Assembly (NCBI GenBank): GCA_022560025.1
Contig: JAFISE010000113.1
Coordinates: 40,477-104,476 of the forward strand
DNA length: 64,000 nucleotides
Source: Stagonosporopsis chrysanthemi
Lineage: Eukaryota > Ascomycota > Dothideomycetes > Pleosporales > Didymellaceae
Direction of reading: 5' to 3'
Positions 1 to 10,948 of the stretch are shown here, one piece after another. The notes beneath the pieces were generated by a model. It was not told the origin of the DNA. It was given only the letters and a program-made list of their open reading frames with translations, and did not search any database. Position numbers and translations under genes: made by a program. The number at the start of each line of letters is the position of its first letter. Positions within the stretch are counted from its first letter, which is position 1.

Positions 1-2357
1 CAACTTGGAGAGTTTGTGAGCATTTTGGTTTTATCGGAGGGTCAGCCAGTTTCGATGTTGTAGAGTGTATGCATGCCGTTGTGAGACAACCGAGTTCAGT
101 GCTTGCGGTGTACTCCGAGACAGATATGATTTTGTAGGCAGCGGGGTTCCAGCAGAACACTTTGGGACATACTTCCAATGGTTTCCGGCGCGGTTGACAT
201 GATGTCAGGTCACCGAACTTCTGGCAACGACTGCATTTGTGTCGGACGTCGGATTTTGTCACGCTGCCTGGAACAACAGTCGGCCAGATGAGCTAATCAA
301 GCTGCCGTGATATCTCTGTTCACCGCTAGGTATGTAACATTTAATGAGGCTTGAAAGTTGCAACATTTCTTGAGTTTTTTTGACTTCAAGGAGAAGCTTG
401 CCCACTGTGATAGACGTTGGGCGGGTCAGGGATCGTAGAGTGTGGGACCGATCCGAATCAAGGGAGTTGAGAGATCAGTGACTAAAGGTTGCGGGGTCGC
501 CACATATTGCCATGGGTAACAAAAGCACAAGAGTCTCAAGAGTGCGAGAGAAACTCGTCGCCCTAGGTCGCTCAAGCGGTGTACAGCTCTGACATGCATT
601 CATGCAACGATCTAACAAAGAGTTTGAAGATATAGTCGTTCGACATGTGGGTACTTTGCTGTTGCAAGAGAAAGCTTGCTTCGCCATTTCCGTTGGGTGT
701 CGGATCATGACGTGAGTGCATGATAGGCTCTCGATCTGGAATGCCTCACTCCTGAGGTTTTTCGGGTAGAGCTTGTCGCCAGCGTTGCAATTAACGCCAG
801 CTTGATGTCCATTCTCCCAGAAATAAGAGCTTGGTAGCCTTGGTATCTCTGTGATAGCCCTAGATGAGAGTTTGAATAAACCCAATTGTCTTTCTTCGAG
901 CGTACTGAGGCTCGATATGGAGAGTAGACTGGTAGCGAAGCTTCGCAAACCCCTTGGCCTGGATTTCGAATCGCACACATTCCGAGGTCACAGGCGGATA
1001 ATTACGTTGCATCGCCAGTACAACATAATCATGCAATAGAGAACGGAAGTGTGCTGAAACCCTGTAACTATGGTATGGCCTCGGGTGTGATTCAGCCTGT
1101 CCGGACAGCGTATAATCACATAGGTTGGTCAGATTTTGGCACCTTCTCTGGCGTTTGTGTCATGAGCTCAAAAGATGCGCAAGATTCCTGCTGTCGTATA
1201 TGTCAAAGTACCGTGTCGTATGATCACGTAGGTCGATTATGTGGCAGATCTTAGAAGTCGGTCCGCGTAGCTGACATCAGTGTTCGATTCGGATGTACAC
1301 GGCACTGTGATCAAGATGAAGGCGTCAGACGAGTGCCTGCGAACAGGAACCGCAGGGAATGGAGCGGTGAACGAAAGTCGCATTTTTTCTTTGAGCTTGG
1401 CCCTTGATGGTGCACCTTTGGTATTTGTCACCATGCGGCGGGTGCTTTGCAGTTGTAAAATTGCGGTGTATGCAAGCTGTTCCACCGAGGGAGTGGTGAT
1501 GAGCGCCCCGATAGGAATACTGCAGTTCTTGCATAGGAACTAGTAGGCACTTGAATGGCAAGCAAGTCAAGCTGTGGAGACCGCATATGTCGGTCTTACA
1601 CGAGCTGCATGAAAGAGTGCGTTGAGACACTATGAGAACCGACGCGATGTCGGGTGTACAAGGTCAATGCATAGTGGAGCCGTGGAGAAGAGCACTAACT
1701 TGTAAGGTCAAACCCTTTCTCAATAAGTGAGATTAAGCGAGCATGGAGGGATTCAGGTGGATCCACATGATTGCCATGTCTGAATCGCATTGGTCCTGAA
1801 GACGCTTAGGTTCTGCTTCGGCACCGCGTGCAGACAAGATTTGAATAGAAACGTGACGGGAGTGGGGTTAGAGGATGGACCTCGCCTGGGAATGTTTCGA
1901 GGGTGCGAAAGCGCTAACCCAAGTAGGTAGATTTGGAATACTTACCAACAGGCGACCAGGGTCGTGGTTTGCACGAGAGTTGCGTGCAGCAACAATTTGT
2001 CAAGAAAGTCTGGTGTCCCATCCCTGCAGCATGTCCATCTGCAGATAATAATGGAATCACACTTCACGCTGGTTGGCTGCTTTCATTTGTTCCATTCTCA
2101 ACTAGAAGCGCCCCCACGTGCCTTTTGCGAGTCTACTGTTCCATTTCATCATCGTCCCGTGCGTAGGATGTGGCCATACCTGTCTAACCAGTGTTTGCAA
2201 CGATAAGGAATTTCGGCCCGTGGCCTTCAGATCTTGTATTTATAAAACGTGTTGCAGACTACCACGCGACTTGATTAGTACAACGGCATACCGCGGAAAT
2301 TGCAAATTATTCATCACTAGTATATGTTACCCCTTGCGCACTCTCTTGGTCACTATA
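1..2357. other. No convincing gene; upstream flank of small ORF
   Basis: Both strands hold only short overlapping frames (longest about 170 codons) with no recognisable domain, no believable intron chain and no codon pattern like that of the real genes further on. Base composition is similar to the other gene spaces, not AT-rich. The one signal seen is a TATA-like TATAAAA at 2241-2247, about 115 bp before the ATG at 2358. The stretch could hold a gene that continues off the left edge, but nothing supports one. Confidence 0.5.
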
Positions 2358-2630
2358 ATGGCTTCAAGATCGTCTTCACGAACATCCTCTGTTTGCTCCT
2401 CAGACACCATGGCATCTGTGGTCCCTCAACAGTCGCAGCACCCATACCTCAGTCCAGGAAGGGCTTCTTCCATCACATCGTGGACAAGCTCGATTGAACG
2501 CGGCTACCACCTATATACCACCTCAGAAGTCGATGCCACGTCCCAAGAGGCTGCCATCGAAGCATATCGACAACTCAAAGCTGCACTTTTTCATCAGGCC
2601 AACACTTCGACGTCCAGCAGAACCGGCTGA
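2358..2630 (+). CDS. Small Ser-rich hypothetical protein (90 aa)
   Basis: This is an unrecognised single-exon frame of 90 residues. The first 50 residues are rich in Ser, Thr and Arg (MASRSSSRTSS...) and look disordered. The second half, around SIERGYHLYTTSEVDATSQEA, looks like a short folded or helical segment. I chose the ATG at 2358 rather than the upstream start at 2118 because a TATAAAA lies about 115 bp before it and the upstream extension is Cys/His/Phe-rich and not protein-like. No signal peptide or membrane segment is visible. It could be a small conserved ascomycete protein or a chance frame. No function is proposed. Confidence 0.4.
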   Translation: MASRSSSRTSSVCSSDTMASVVPQQSQHPYLSPGRASSITSWTSSIERGYHLYTTSEVDATSQEAAIEAYRQLKAALFHQANTSTSSRTG

Positions 2631-3623
2631 GCCCTGGATTTAAGCCGATGTTGCACCCTCTTCGATGACATTTACCCGAAGGAGAAGATGCGGGCACTCG
2701 ATCACGACTTGTGAGCCTATGCTCGCTGATCTGTTGCTCAACCACATATCGAAAACTCGCCGGCGAGTTTTGGCCACCAAATTGCAGCACGTTTACGATA
2801 CCCGACATTTTGAAGTTCAGCTTACTCTTAGCGTTGGTGGCGTACGGACATGAAGGAGTTGATTCTTGGAGGATCACGGAGTTCGATTTGGAATTTCTAC
2901 GACATTGGCTTTTGCTGGATATGTTAGCGTCATATAAAAGTGTTTGCCTCGTCCCTAGAACAGCAAATGAAGCGGCTTCACCAAGAAACTGCTGTTGATG
3001 AACACACTGATGTCGCAACATTCGTGTCGGTCCTTTGAGGACGCGTATGAGTCTTGTTGATGACTGTGGACCGTTGACGCTAAGCCGAGCGGTAAGGCGG
3101 AAGGTGCGCTAAATCACCCTGCTATGTGACCAAAGGCGACTAAAAGACGATCGCTGCTGTGTACGGTCCGATGTTGTGCGTCAGCAGTTGATGCGGTTGC
3201 ATTTCAACCATTGTTGAAGAGTTTAAGGCATCGGAGAAAACTGGATGCGGGTTTCACTGGCATTAAAAACATTCCATTACCAAGGCTTTGAAACAAGTCA
3301 ACGTGAATGGTCAAACGCATTGGCCCTGGAAATGATAAACTTCGCTGGGTGTACATTCATGAACGCAGGCGCGAAGAAGAACTACACAAAATGGGGCAAC
3401 AAAGTCGGACTGTGAACATTCATTATAACGCAAAGACGGAGATGCGTTGATGAGAGAATGGCCTTTCCTGCAGCTGGTGTAAGGTTGTAATGGTCGTTGA
3501 AGCTGCGATTTCCAATGTTTGCAAGGGACATGAGATATGCGCTATTCCATTTACGGACCGCGCGATCTCGAAAACTCTCGGACAGCAAGCACGACCAGCA
3601 GCAACGTCAACATCAGCGCAGCC
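2631..3623. other. Intergenic, nothing supported
   Basis: Frames on both strands (for example 2711-2998 plus and 2575-3021 minus) overlap each other and show no domain. The right end holds the promoter and 5' UTR of the bL27m gene. No tRNA, repeat or other RNA gene was seen. Confidence 0.45.
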
Positions 3624-4485
3624 ATGCTGCTCCCACGGATACTCGCGCCCGTACGCGCATCAGTACAAATACCGTCGACTTTCATCCTCCCCGCCTCGCG
3701 TGTCATCGATGCCCTGCGTATGCCCAATGGCGCCACCGCACACGTACCGACCTTGTCTTTCGTTAGACATTCAGCACATCAAGCTCAAGGACGCGCCAAC
3801 GGCGCCAAGGATGGGCCAGGAAAGCGATTGGGAGCGAAGAAGAGCGGAGGTACGAAGAACCGTCTTTGGATGTAGGATCGGGCAACGCTGCTGACAATGC
3901 TGTGCAGGAGAGTACGTCGTTCCAGGTAATATCATCTTTCGCCAGCGCGGCACACATTGGTTTCCTGGCGAGAACTGCAAGTTCGGTCGTGATCACTGCG
4001 TCTTCGCCACCGAATCTGGATATGTCCGATACTACAAGGACCCTCTCAAGCACCCCAAGCGCCAATACATTGGTGTCGCTCTTGAGAAGGACCACCAACT
4101 TCCGTACCCACCAAATGCTCCGCGCGCGAGACGGCTGAACTTTGTTGCGGTTCCGGTCACACAGACAGAAGCAGAGGCGCAGGTTGTAGTCAATGACTTG
4201 CAGGTCGGAGAGGGATCTGGCAGCGACAGCAGCATTGTGGATACACCACGGCCTGCAAAGGTTATCGCCAAGGCGAAGAGGGGTTATGCTTTCCGCGAGG
4301 CCAACTGGCAGATTGGTCGTGCTGCGGAGAATGCTAACGTACAAGTCAAGAAGTTTGTTCCTGGTGATCGATGGGCGGCATGGCGCAAGTCGAAGGCCAG
4401 AATACAAACCAACATCGAGAGGAAGAAGCTGAGGAATGCTGGAAAGAAGACAGCGAAGCCGAAGAAGAGGCAGCAAAGGGCATGA
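3624..4485 (+). CDS. MRP7: Mitochondrial large-subunit ribosomal protein bL27m
   Basis: This protein of 267 aa belongs to the bacterial L27 family and is a component of the mitochondrial large ribosomal subunit near the peptidyl-transferase centre. Two exons are read: 3624-3849 and 3908-4485, with a 58-nt intron (donor GTACGA, acceptor GCAG) splitting a Gly codon. The L27 signature spans the splice: GKRLGAKKSGG, then EYVVPGNIIFRQRGTHWFPG and the GRDHCVFA segment. The N-terminus (MLLPRILAPVRASVQ...) is basic and hydroxylated, fitting a mitochondrial presequence. I chose this ATG over the in-frame upstream one at 3537 because the presequence starts cleanly here. The C-terminal extension of about 130 residues, ending in a Lys/Arg-rich tail, is usual for fungal bL27m. 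It is convergent with the next gene, whose stop lies 137 bp away. Confidence 0.93.
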
Positions 4486-4622
4486 TCGCATTTCTTGGGT
4501 GTATAACTATATGTGTAGGAACAACAGAAGCATTGTACATTCAGCCTGCTGGCAAACGAATATTCAGTTATCTGGGCAGTGCTGAAATGATGACCTGGCA
4601 ATTGATTCCAGCATAGGTCTTG

Positions 4623-5925
4623 TCAAAGCTTCGCAGAGTCTTTCAACCCTAAGAGGCCACCCTCGTCAACATACTGGCGACCGTTTGACCAGCCAGTCCA
4701 CATAGCAAGCGTCTCCTCGCCACCGTCACCAGCTCTTAATCCTCGCGCAATCCAACCACTACCCTCGACACCGATTCCTTGCCCAACAGCAGCAGGCCTA
4801 GAGTCTTCGCCTTCATAGATAGCCAGTCCTGGAGACGATTTCAAGGTCACCGCGGGCCGCTGATCGAACCCTTGAGCTTCCAGATCCTGCTGCGTGAGCA
4901 CCGGTGTACAACAAGCATCTGTACCATCGAAAATAGAAGCCCACTCATCGCGTGTCTTCTTCTTGAAGACTGCAGTGAAGAACTCTTTTAGCTTTGGCCA
5001 GTCAGCTTCGTTATCACGGTTTCCAGGCAAGTCGGAGGGCTTCAGCTCAAGGCCCTTCAGGAGCGCAGCCCAGAATTGCGGCTCGATCGCCCCACTGACA
5101 CTCCGTTAGTCCAGGTCTTCAACATCGCGAAAAAGGGCACTTACACCGAAGTGTATTTCCCGTCTTTCGTCTCATATGTATCATAGAACGGCGCGCCGCC
5201 ATCCAACATATTCGTACCCCTCTCTGCAGCCCAGACCTGAGACTTCATACCCAGCCTCGGCATCGTCGCTAGTATTGCGCTGCCATCCACCATGTTCGCC
5301 TCAACGACCTGTCCGGATCCGTTCTTCTCTCTCGACAACAGCGCGAGTAATATACCAATAAAGCACATTGCGCCTCCACCCGCAAAGTCACCCATAAGGT
5401 TGCCCGGCGGATACGGCTTCTCGCCCTTGCGACCGAACAGCGACAACACGCCAGAAACGGCGATGTAATTGATATCGTGTCCCGCCATATCTTTGTACTT
5501 CCCATCTCTCCTGAATCCTGTCATTCTCGCGACGATCAATCGGGGGTTGAGCTTCAGAAGCACGTCTTCCGGTCCAAGGCCAGCCTTCTCAAGAACGCCA
5601 GGACGGAACGGATCGATAACGACGTCGACATTGGGAATCAACTTCTTGATGAGCGCGAGGCCGGAGGCGGTCTTCATGTTCACGCAGATGCTGGTCTTGC
5701 GACGCGTGAGCTGGTCGCTGGGCGCGCCGGAGTTGTGGCTAGGAGCACGGTCGAGTCGCAAGACAGTTGCGCCATAGTCGGCCAGGAGCATGCCTGCGAA
5801 AGGACCTATGCGCTGTCAGCAAGACGTCCTTGTCGTGTACCAGGCAATGTACCTGGCGCAAGGCCCGCGAATTCGAGGACGCGCAGGCCTGTAAGCGGCG
5901 GTGGCTGGTATGTCGCATTCGACAT
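4623..5925 (-). CDS. Class III CoA-transferase / alpha-methylacyl-CoA racemase, peroxisomal
   Basis: The predicted protein of 401 aa belongs to the CaiB/BaiF CoA-transferase family and is closest in pattern to alpha-methylacyl-CoA racemase, which interconverts (2R)- and (2S)-methyl-branched acyl-CoAs before beta-oxidation. Three exons on the minus strand are 5925-5853, 5805-5145 and 5094-4623, with introns of 47 and 50 nt. The N-terminus carries LTGLRVLEFAGLAPGPFAGM followed by LLADYGATVLRLDR. The catalytic pair known from the family is present: His in GHDINYIAVSG and Asp in GDFAGGG. The last three residues are AKL, a type 1 peroxisomal signal. A carnitine- or formyl-CoA-transferase role is less likely given the GHDINYIA motif. 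The C-terminal third is divergent but in frame. Confidence 0.9.
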
Positions 5926-6354
5926 TGTGTGTACGAACTAGCAACAATCAGGTCTTGCCTGTGTGAGGAAATAGCTGCACGCAGCTGGAGTGCCCCAAGA
6001 AGCTCGTATAGTCCATGCTCGACGTCGACATTGTTTGTTGGTTGTTCAATCGGCTACCTGCACAATGCCGCGGGGAAAGGGTTGCCGAGGTGTGGAGAAA
6101 TGGCCGAGCAACACCGACATCCCATTTCCACCACAGCCTTACAATGAGATAGTAACCGCCACCAGCAAGGTATTGTTGTCATCGCAATAGCGCTATAGTT
6201 AGGTTTGTATATGGTCAATCAAAAATGAAACGAGAGTTCAATACATTCCATACAACTCTTATTTTTACAATGTCAAAGACTACAAACTGGCACAATATAC
6301 CAACACGCGGTGAAGCTCCGGTCCAGCCTTGCTTCAAGAGCACCTTTCCAACGT
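5926..6354. other. Intergenic: AMACR promoter and 3' flank of the SSDDE gene
   Basis: This stretch holds the 5' flank of the racemase gene (minus strand) and the 3' flank of the next minus-strand gene. Small frames here lack domains or splice support. No RNA gene or repeat was seen. Confidence 0.5.
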
Positions 6355-7593
6355 CTAGGCTTCATCATCGGAGCTATCGCCTTCAATAACAGAATCAGCA
6401 CGTTTGGAGCTCTCATCATCCGAGCTCTCATCATCCGAGCTCTCATCATCCGAGCTCTCATCATCCGAGCTCTCATCATCCGAGCTCTCATCATCGACGA
6501 CAGAGTCGGCACGCGTAGAGCGATACGGCGTCCACACTCGATAAACTGACCACATCATGTTGTTCAACACCTCGTAACTCAGCCCAAACTCCTCGCCGAT
6601 GGCCTGCATCAGTACCAGTCCCGACAACTCAGAGTACGGCTGCACACGCTCTGCAGCATGGAGGTCCAATTCGAGACGAACCGCCGCAGGCGCGGAGACG
6701 ATTCGCAGACCCTTTGGAGTCTCGTGGAACAGTCGGCGGTGCCAATCTCCTGATTGTGGTGTCAGAAGCCAGTCGTTCATAGGGATCTGCATTGTTATCA
6801 TGGGTTTGGCAAAGTCGACTTGCACACGGACGGTTGTTGCGAGCCATTTGCCGTCCACCGGCTCGGCAGCAATGAGCTGTGGCTCCTGGTTGAGTAGTGA
6901 GCGAATAGATGTGTACTTATGCGGCGGCATAAGAATATGCTCTTTGCCCTCGATTGGCACTTTCTCGGAAGCGCCAGGGATGGCGAGCTGGTTGGTTGCC
7001 GCATCGGCATCCATCTCTGAAAAATGCAATAGGTATGCGCATGCCTTGTTGGACATCGTCAACTTATATTCGCCATCCTCCAAGGAGTACTTGAAGCGCT
7101 CCTGGCCTTCGGCTCCAAAGAGCGGCATGTATGGGGCCATGTAAAACTCGCCACCAAAGGGCACTGTGAACGCTACAGGATGCAGGGCATGGTCGATCAT
7201 AATAGAGAAGTCACTAAAGCACATAGCGACCACGGCGTGATATTTCGTCTCTGCAGTCGCCTGCTGAGCACTAGTCATCAGCTGAACCGCGTCAGCATAT
7301 GGGCGTAGCTCCATGCTCGGGTGGTTCTCAAGTTTAGCTTGGAGAGTGGTATAGATGCGTGTCGACGCGCCCAAGCAGGAGCCAAATTGCCCCGTCAATG
7401 ACCAGAACCAGCGGTCCATGGCGCGTAAGCCGGCCTGGGGCCCGCTGGTGCTCTCGTTGACAAGGTTCCACGAGTGCCATGAGGACCAGTTATACTCTAT
7501 GGCCATCGTGATAGCTACCTCGTTTGCAACATCCAGCAGTTGTTCTTGCACACCGGGCGCGGGAGACTTGGTGACATTGTTCACTGAAGACAT
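6355..7593 (-). CDS. Hypothetical protein with acidic SSDDE-repeat tail (412 aa)
   Basis: This is an uninterrupted frame of 412 residues that I do not recognise. I place the start at the ATG at 7593 (MSSVNNVTKSPAPG...) because the upstream in-frame extension to 7860 is Cys-rich and the 5' flank is a typical pyrimidine/A-rich fungal leader. Residues 1-350 look globular and mixed alpha/beta, with aromatic clusters such as WSSWHSWN and MDRWFWSLTGQFG. There is no signal peptide and no clear membrane helix. The C-terminus is strongly acidic, with six tandem DDESS units, then KRADSVIEGDSSDDEA. Acidic Ser/Asp stretches of this kind are common casein kinase 2 targets in nuclear proteins, but that role is inference. 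It could be a lineage-restricted gene. Confidence 0.72.
   Translation of the reverse strand: MSSVNNVTKSPAPGVQEQLLDVANEVAITMAIEYNWSSWHSWNLVNESTSGPQAGLRAMDRWFWSLTGQFGSCLGASTRIYTTLQAKLENHPSMELRPYADAVQLMTSAQQATAETKYHAVVAMCFSDFSIMIDHALHPVAFTVPFGGEFYMAPYMPLFGAEGQERFKYSLEDGEYKLTMSNKACAYLLHFSEMDADAATNQLAIPGASEKVPIEGKEHILMPPHKYTSIRSLLNQEPQLIAAEPVDGKWLATTVRVQVDFAKPMITMQIPMNDWLLTPQSGDWHRRLFHETPKGLRIVSAPAAVRLELDLHAAERVQPYSELSGLVLMQAIGEEFGLSYEVLNNMMWSVYRVWTPYRSTRADSVVDDESSDDESSDDESSDDESSDDESSDDESSKRADSVIEGDSSDDEA
6407..6496. repeat. 15-bp coding minisatellite, six units
   Basis: Six head-to-tail copies of the 15-bp unit GAGCTCTCATCATCC lie in the 3' part of the gene at 6355-7593. Five are identical and the sixth differs in its last base. 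Because the unit is a multiple of three, copy-number change keeps the frame and only alters the number of DDESS blocks in the protein. Confidence 0.95.
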
Positions 7594-9010
7594 ATTGTAT
7601 AGGAGTCGTTGATTGATGTTATGTTGTAGTTTGATGATTGTATGTTGAATGTGTTTCTGTAGACAATAAAGTGATAATACCACACCTTTTATATGACATT
7701 GGTACTGTAATCTCACAGCACCAGCCATTAACCAGCAGCACTTGTGATTACACACTGTTTCCTGGACAAGCAGGCATTGTTCGCGTGATCTCAAGGTAAA
7801 GTTACGTGCGACCTCCCTGCACACAATGACAGCAACGACGTGGATTGACCCGAGATTCAACGAACAGTGCTACCTGCAGAGTCCGGGATCCAGGAATACG
7901 ACATTGTGGTGACTGCAGACGTACGTTCATAACTACTTTGGCATAAGGTTAATGCACTGACGTAGGTTTACCCACGTCGTCATATTCCCATATTATTTTC
8001 TGCTCAAGTAGACAATGTTCGCATAGCCACGACGAGAAGAGGGTCGCGAGTTGCCTGCACATTAATGGCAATGTGCTTTGGCCAAGACACTATAAGCGGT
8101 GCAACATCTGCGCGCGTATCTTTAGCTGTCGGCTGCTCCGGAAACTGCACTCAAGATAAATCCGAAGATACGTTGGGCAAGGCTTCTGCATGCTCCGTCG
8201 CAGTTTTTCGCAGAAACATCATGTATGCAAGTATATGTACAGCCCCTATGACACCGCCTGCGCAACAGTGAAAAATGCGCAGCCAGCTCTAATGGTGCTC
8301 AATGGCTTCCCTCTCCGCAGCGCTGAATCGCAACCGCCCAATGAAAGACTCGATAGCGCTCGAACAAAACGTAAGAGGCTGATGAGATAGGCGGATGAAC
8401 TGTCTGATGGTGCGTTGGAGAAGCAAAGAGTTCTGTGCAGCGAGAATTTTATTAGAATGTATGGGTTAGTCAGCGGAGCTAACGTTATCGATACGGCAAG
8501 TGTAGGCTGTGCGACTGAACAACGATAAAAGGGCGGAGGTCTTGTCCGAAAACACATGTTGCATTTTCAGCCATCTTACAAATGACTTCGAACCGATATT
8601 ATCCTACGGCGCATGGATTCGCATCCGTCCGGAGTGCGCCACAACCTCTGGCGATTACAAAGCTGACTACGCGGGTAGCGTACCTCTGATGGATGATTAA
8701 TGACATGCGCGCGGTCATTGTCTCCTACGTGCTACGCATCACTGTTCTTATGTACTTTCTTGATGCATCTTACCCTATGCCTATTGGCCGCTTGCACAAA
8801 ATGCGGATGACTTCTCGTCAATGATCCAATACCTACCGGTGGCAGGCAGGCAGCCTTACGTCGCCTCGCCTGTGCTCAGATCTCCACCATGCTAGATGGG
8901 TTTAGAAGCCGCTAGCGTGAGCAATTTCACTGAGACGAGATATCAAGTATATGTGAGGACGCCCAGATTGATTCCTACGACAATAGAGCCGGACACAGCA
9001 GAATTCCACC
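7594..9010. other. Intergenic, no gene supported
   Basis: The left part is the leader and promoter of the minus-strand SSDDE gene, with pyrimidine-rich and CAA-rich DNA next to its ATG. The remainder holds only short frames without domains (for example 8065-8271 and 8509-8700 plus, 8246-8557 minus). A TTCGAACC near 8588 resembles a tRNA B box on the minus strand, but no A box accompanies it. Confidence 0.45.
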
Positions 9011-10515
9011 ATGCAGCAATCCATTGACCCTGGCTTCAATTTTGTAAACCTCAAACATCCCAACGACCTCAAAGATGAAGGAACCCAACTTCGCATCCGA
9101 CGACTTGCGATGACTGAAGTTGGCAAGGCGCGACGCAAACCCAGAACAAGACGGGGACGGACTGAAATTATCCTGGAGCTTCGTAATGCGGCACAAAGAC
9201 CGCTTGGGATTGATCGATTGGTAGTGGCCATATCGACCCGTTTGTTCGATATCCCATCGCGCTCGACGACAGATCCCGAGCCCTGCTTGCCAATAGTATG
9301 TATCTGTATCGTTTGATAGACTTGTCGCTGACCATGAAACAAGTCTTCAATCCTAGGAGTAGTCACGCAAGCCAACTAAGAGGGTCATAGTTTTCTGTTG
9401 GGCTCGAGAGTCCTGCGGGGTTTCATCACCTGTTGGCCAATTCGCAGAACTTTCTCTTTCAGAAAGTTAACGGTATCTTCCCCTCGCAAGATAATGCGCA
9501 GACGTTAGCCCATCATCACAAGGCACTCGGTTTTGCGCGGCAATTGATAAGCACCTCATGTAAACAGACTAGCAACGAAGCATTATGCGTTATTGTTTCT
9601 TTCACCTGCCACCATGTCAGTCTTTTCTTAGAGAACAGCAGTGGTGAGCAGTACTTACAAGCATAGGCGTTACTGGGCAGATTCGCTGGCGGTGAGTTCA
9701 GACAGCACCAGGAAGCCCTTTCGAAGATCGTCAACTTAAGGGGAGGTTATCATACTATCGATTAGGAACCTTTGCGCATCACGATTTCGTGGTTATTCTC
9801 ACCGCCTTGTGATTTTTGCGGAAGACAAGATACCTATCAGCAGAAGGGGCGATCTAGTGGGTTCTTTCGCGCAAGACATACAGCCTTCAGTGCCTTTGCC
9901 CCGCAGCTGGGAAACCAATTCAGGATCACCACCTGGGGGTTCCCGCCCACATAATCTCGTCTCACTGTTGTGGAAGCAACATGTACTCACTCGGCTAGAC
10001 TGGGTAGCGATTTTCGATGACATCGTGCAACTGATCTCGTTGGACCATGCCTTCAACGAACAGCAAATCGAACTTGTGGTTACAAGTGGTAGCTGATTGA
10101 GCCGATCATATACCGGCTTCTCGCTATCCGTCCGTTGCAACTTGCCGAAGATCCCGGGCATGTTCTTGAAGAAGTATGTCGGCTTGGGACGTTGATGTTT
10201 CTGGCACCAATCTGGAGAGCTTTGGGGCAGTCTCCAGTATGGACTGCGGCTATATTACGAAACCTGCTTTTCGTGTTATTGCATCAAAAGGCTGAATGGG
10301 ATGAACTCAAACCTCTACTCGCGTGGACGCTCTACTTTGCAGCCATTGAGACCGGCAATCTGACGGAGCGCAGTCATTTTGTCTTCATGCTTGCGATGAT
10401 TACAACTAGCACACATACACAAAATAGGAGCGACCTGCTGGATGTCGTCAAGAGCGTGTTGTGGGTGGACGGAGTTTCCGCTGGCAGTGATGAGCTGATT
10501 CTGGATGAGAGGTGA
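9011..10515 (+). pseudogene. Decayed fungal transcription-factor-domain protein
   Basis: This is the remnant of a gene of the fungal-specific transcription factor family that lacks a visible Zn2Cys6 cluster (Fungal_trans_2-like). Exon 1 is 9011-9295, with the family start pattern FVNLKHPNDLKDEGTQLRIR and a basic KARRKPRTRRGR stretch. Exon 2 is 9391-9615 (SPAGFHHLLANSQNFL... SFTCHH). After a 51-nt intron, 9667 continues with GEFRQHQEALSKIVNLRGG, typical of the family. The frame is then broken by TAG at 9763-9765, by a shift between about 9790 and 9809 (frame 1 to 2), and by a shift back near 10085-10095. The last part (LIEPIIYRLLAIRPLQLAED, then RLGTLMFLAPIWRALGQSPV) runs to a stop at 10513. 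Assembly errors could mimic this, but three separate lesions favour real decay. Confidence 0.75.
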
Positions 10516-10948
10516 AGCAGGTTGTAAACCAATTGGTTAACGTCGCAGCGCTGGGTGAGGGAAAAGCGAGCTTGGCTGGATATCTGCTTGATTTGGTGGG
10601 AGATACCTAAGCCGAGTTCGGAAAGTCTTGCACGGTGACTTGCATTAGGCGGTGTCTGCTTACCACACGTACTAGTATATCAAGGTACTGTAGTGTTTCG
10701 ACTTGTTATAAAGACGTCCGAGGGCGGAATGAAACCATTGTCATAACATGATTACATGTTCTCTTGATCATCGTGCTGCTGCTTTGTGCGAGTAGACTAC
10801 ATTGAGATTGGGTGATCATGAATTCGTTCACGATTATTTAGCATCGACATCTTACGTTGTCACTCTCGCGCCGTATCATCTCATCTCCCTCGACGAGTCA
10901 TGCAAGATCTTGAAATTTTGCTTTTTGCAATCTTCATCCCTTGCGTTC
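10516..10948. other. Intergenic, nothing seen
   Basis: This stretch lies between the 3' ends of the decayed transcription factor gene and the sugar transporter gene, which converge here. No frame, RNA gene or repeat is supported. Confidence 0.5.

Noticed and set aside
475..1630. Several overlapping frames of 60-170 codons on both strands
   Set aside because: They overlap in opposite directions and have Cys/Ser/Arg-rich chance composition, no domain and no splice-linked partners.
2575..3021. Minus frame of 148 codons
   Set aside because: It overlaps the better supported small plus-strand gene and shows no family pattern.
8580..8600. B-box-like TTCGAACC on the minus strand
   Set aside because: No A box or cloverleaf could be built around it.
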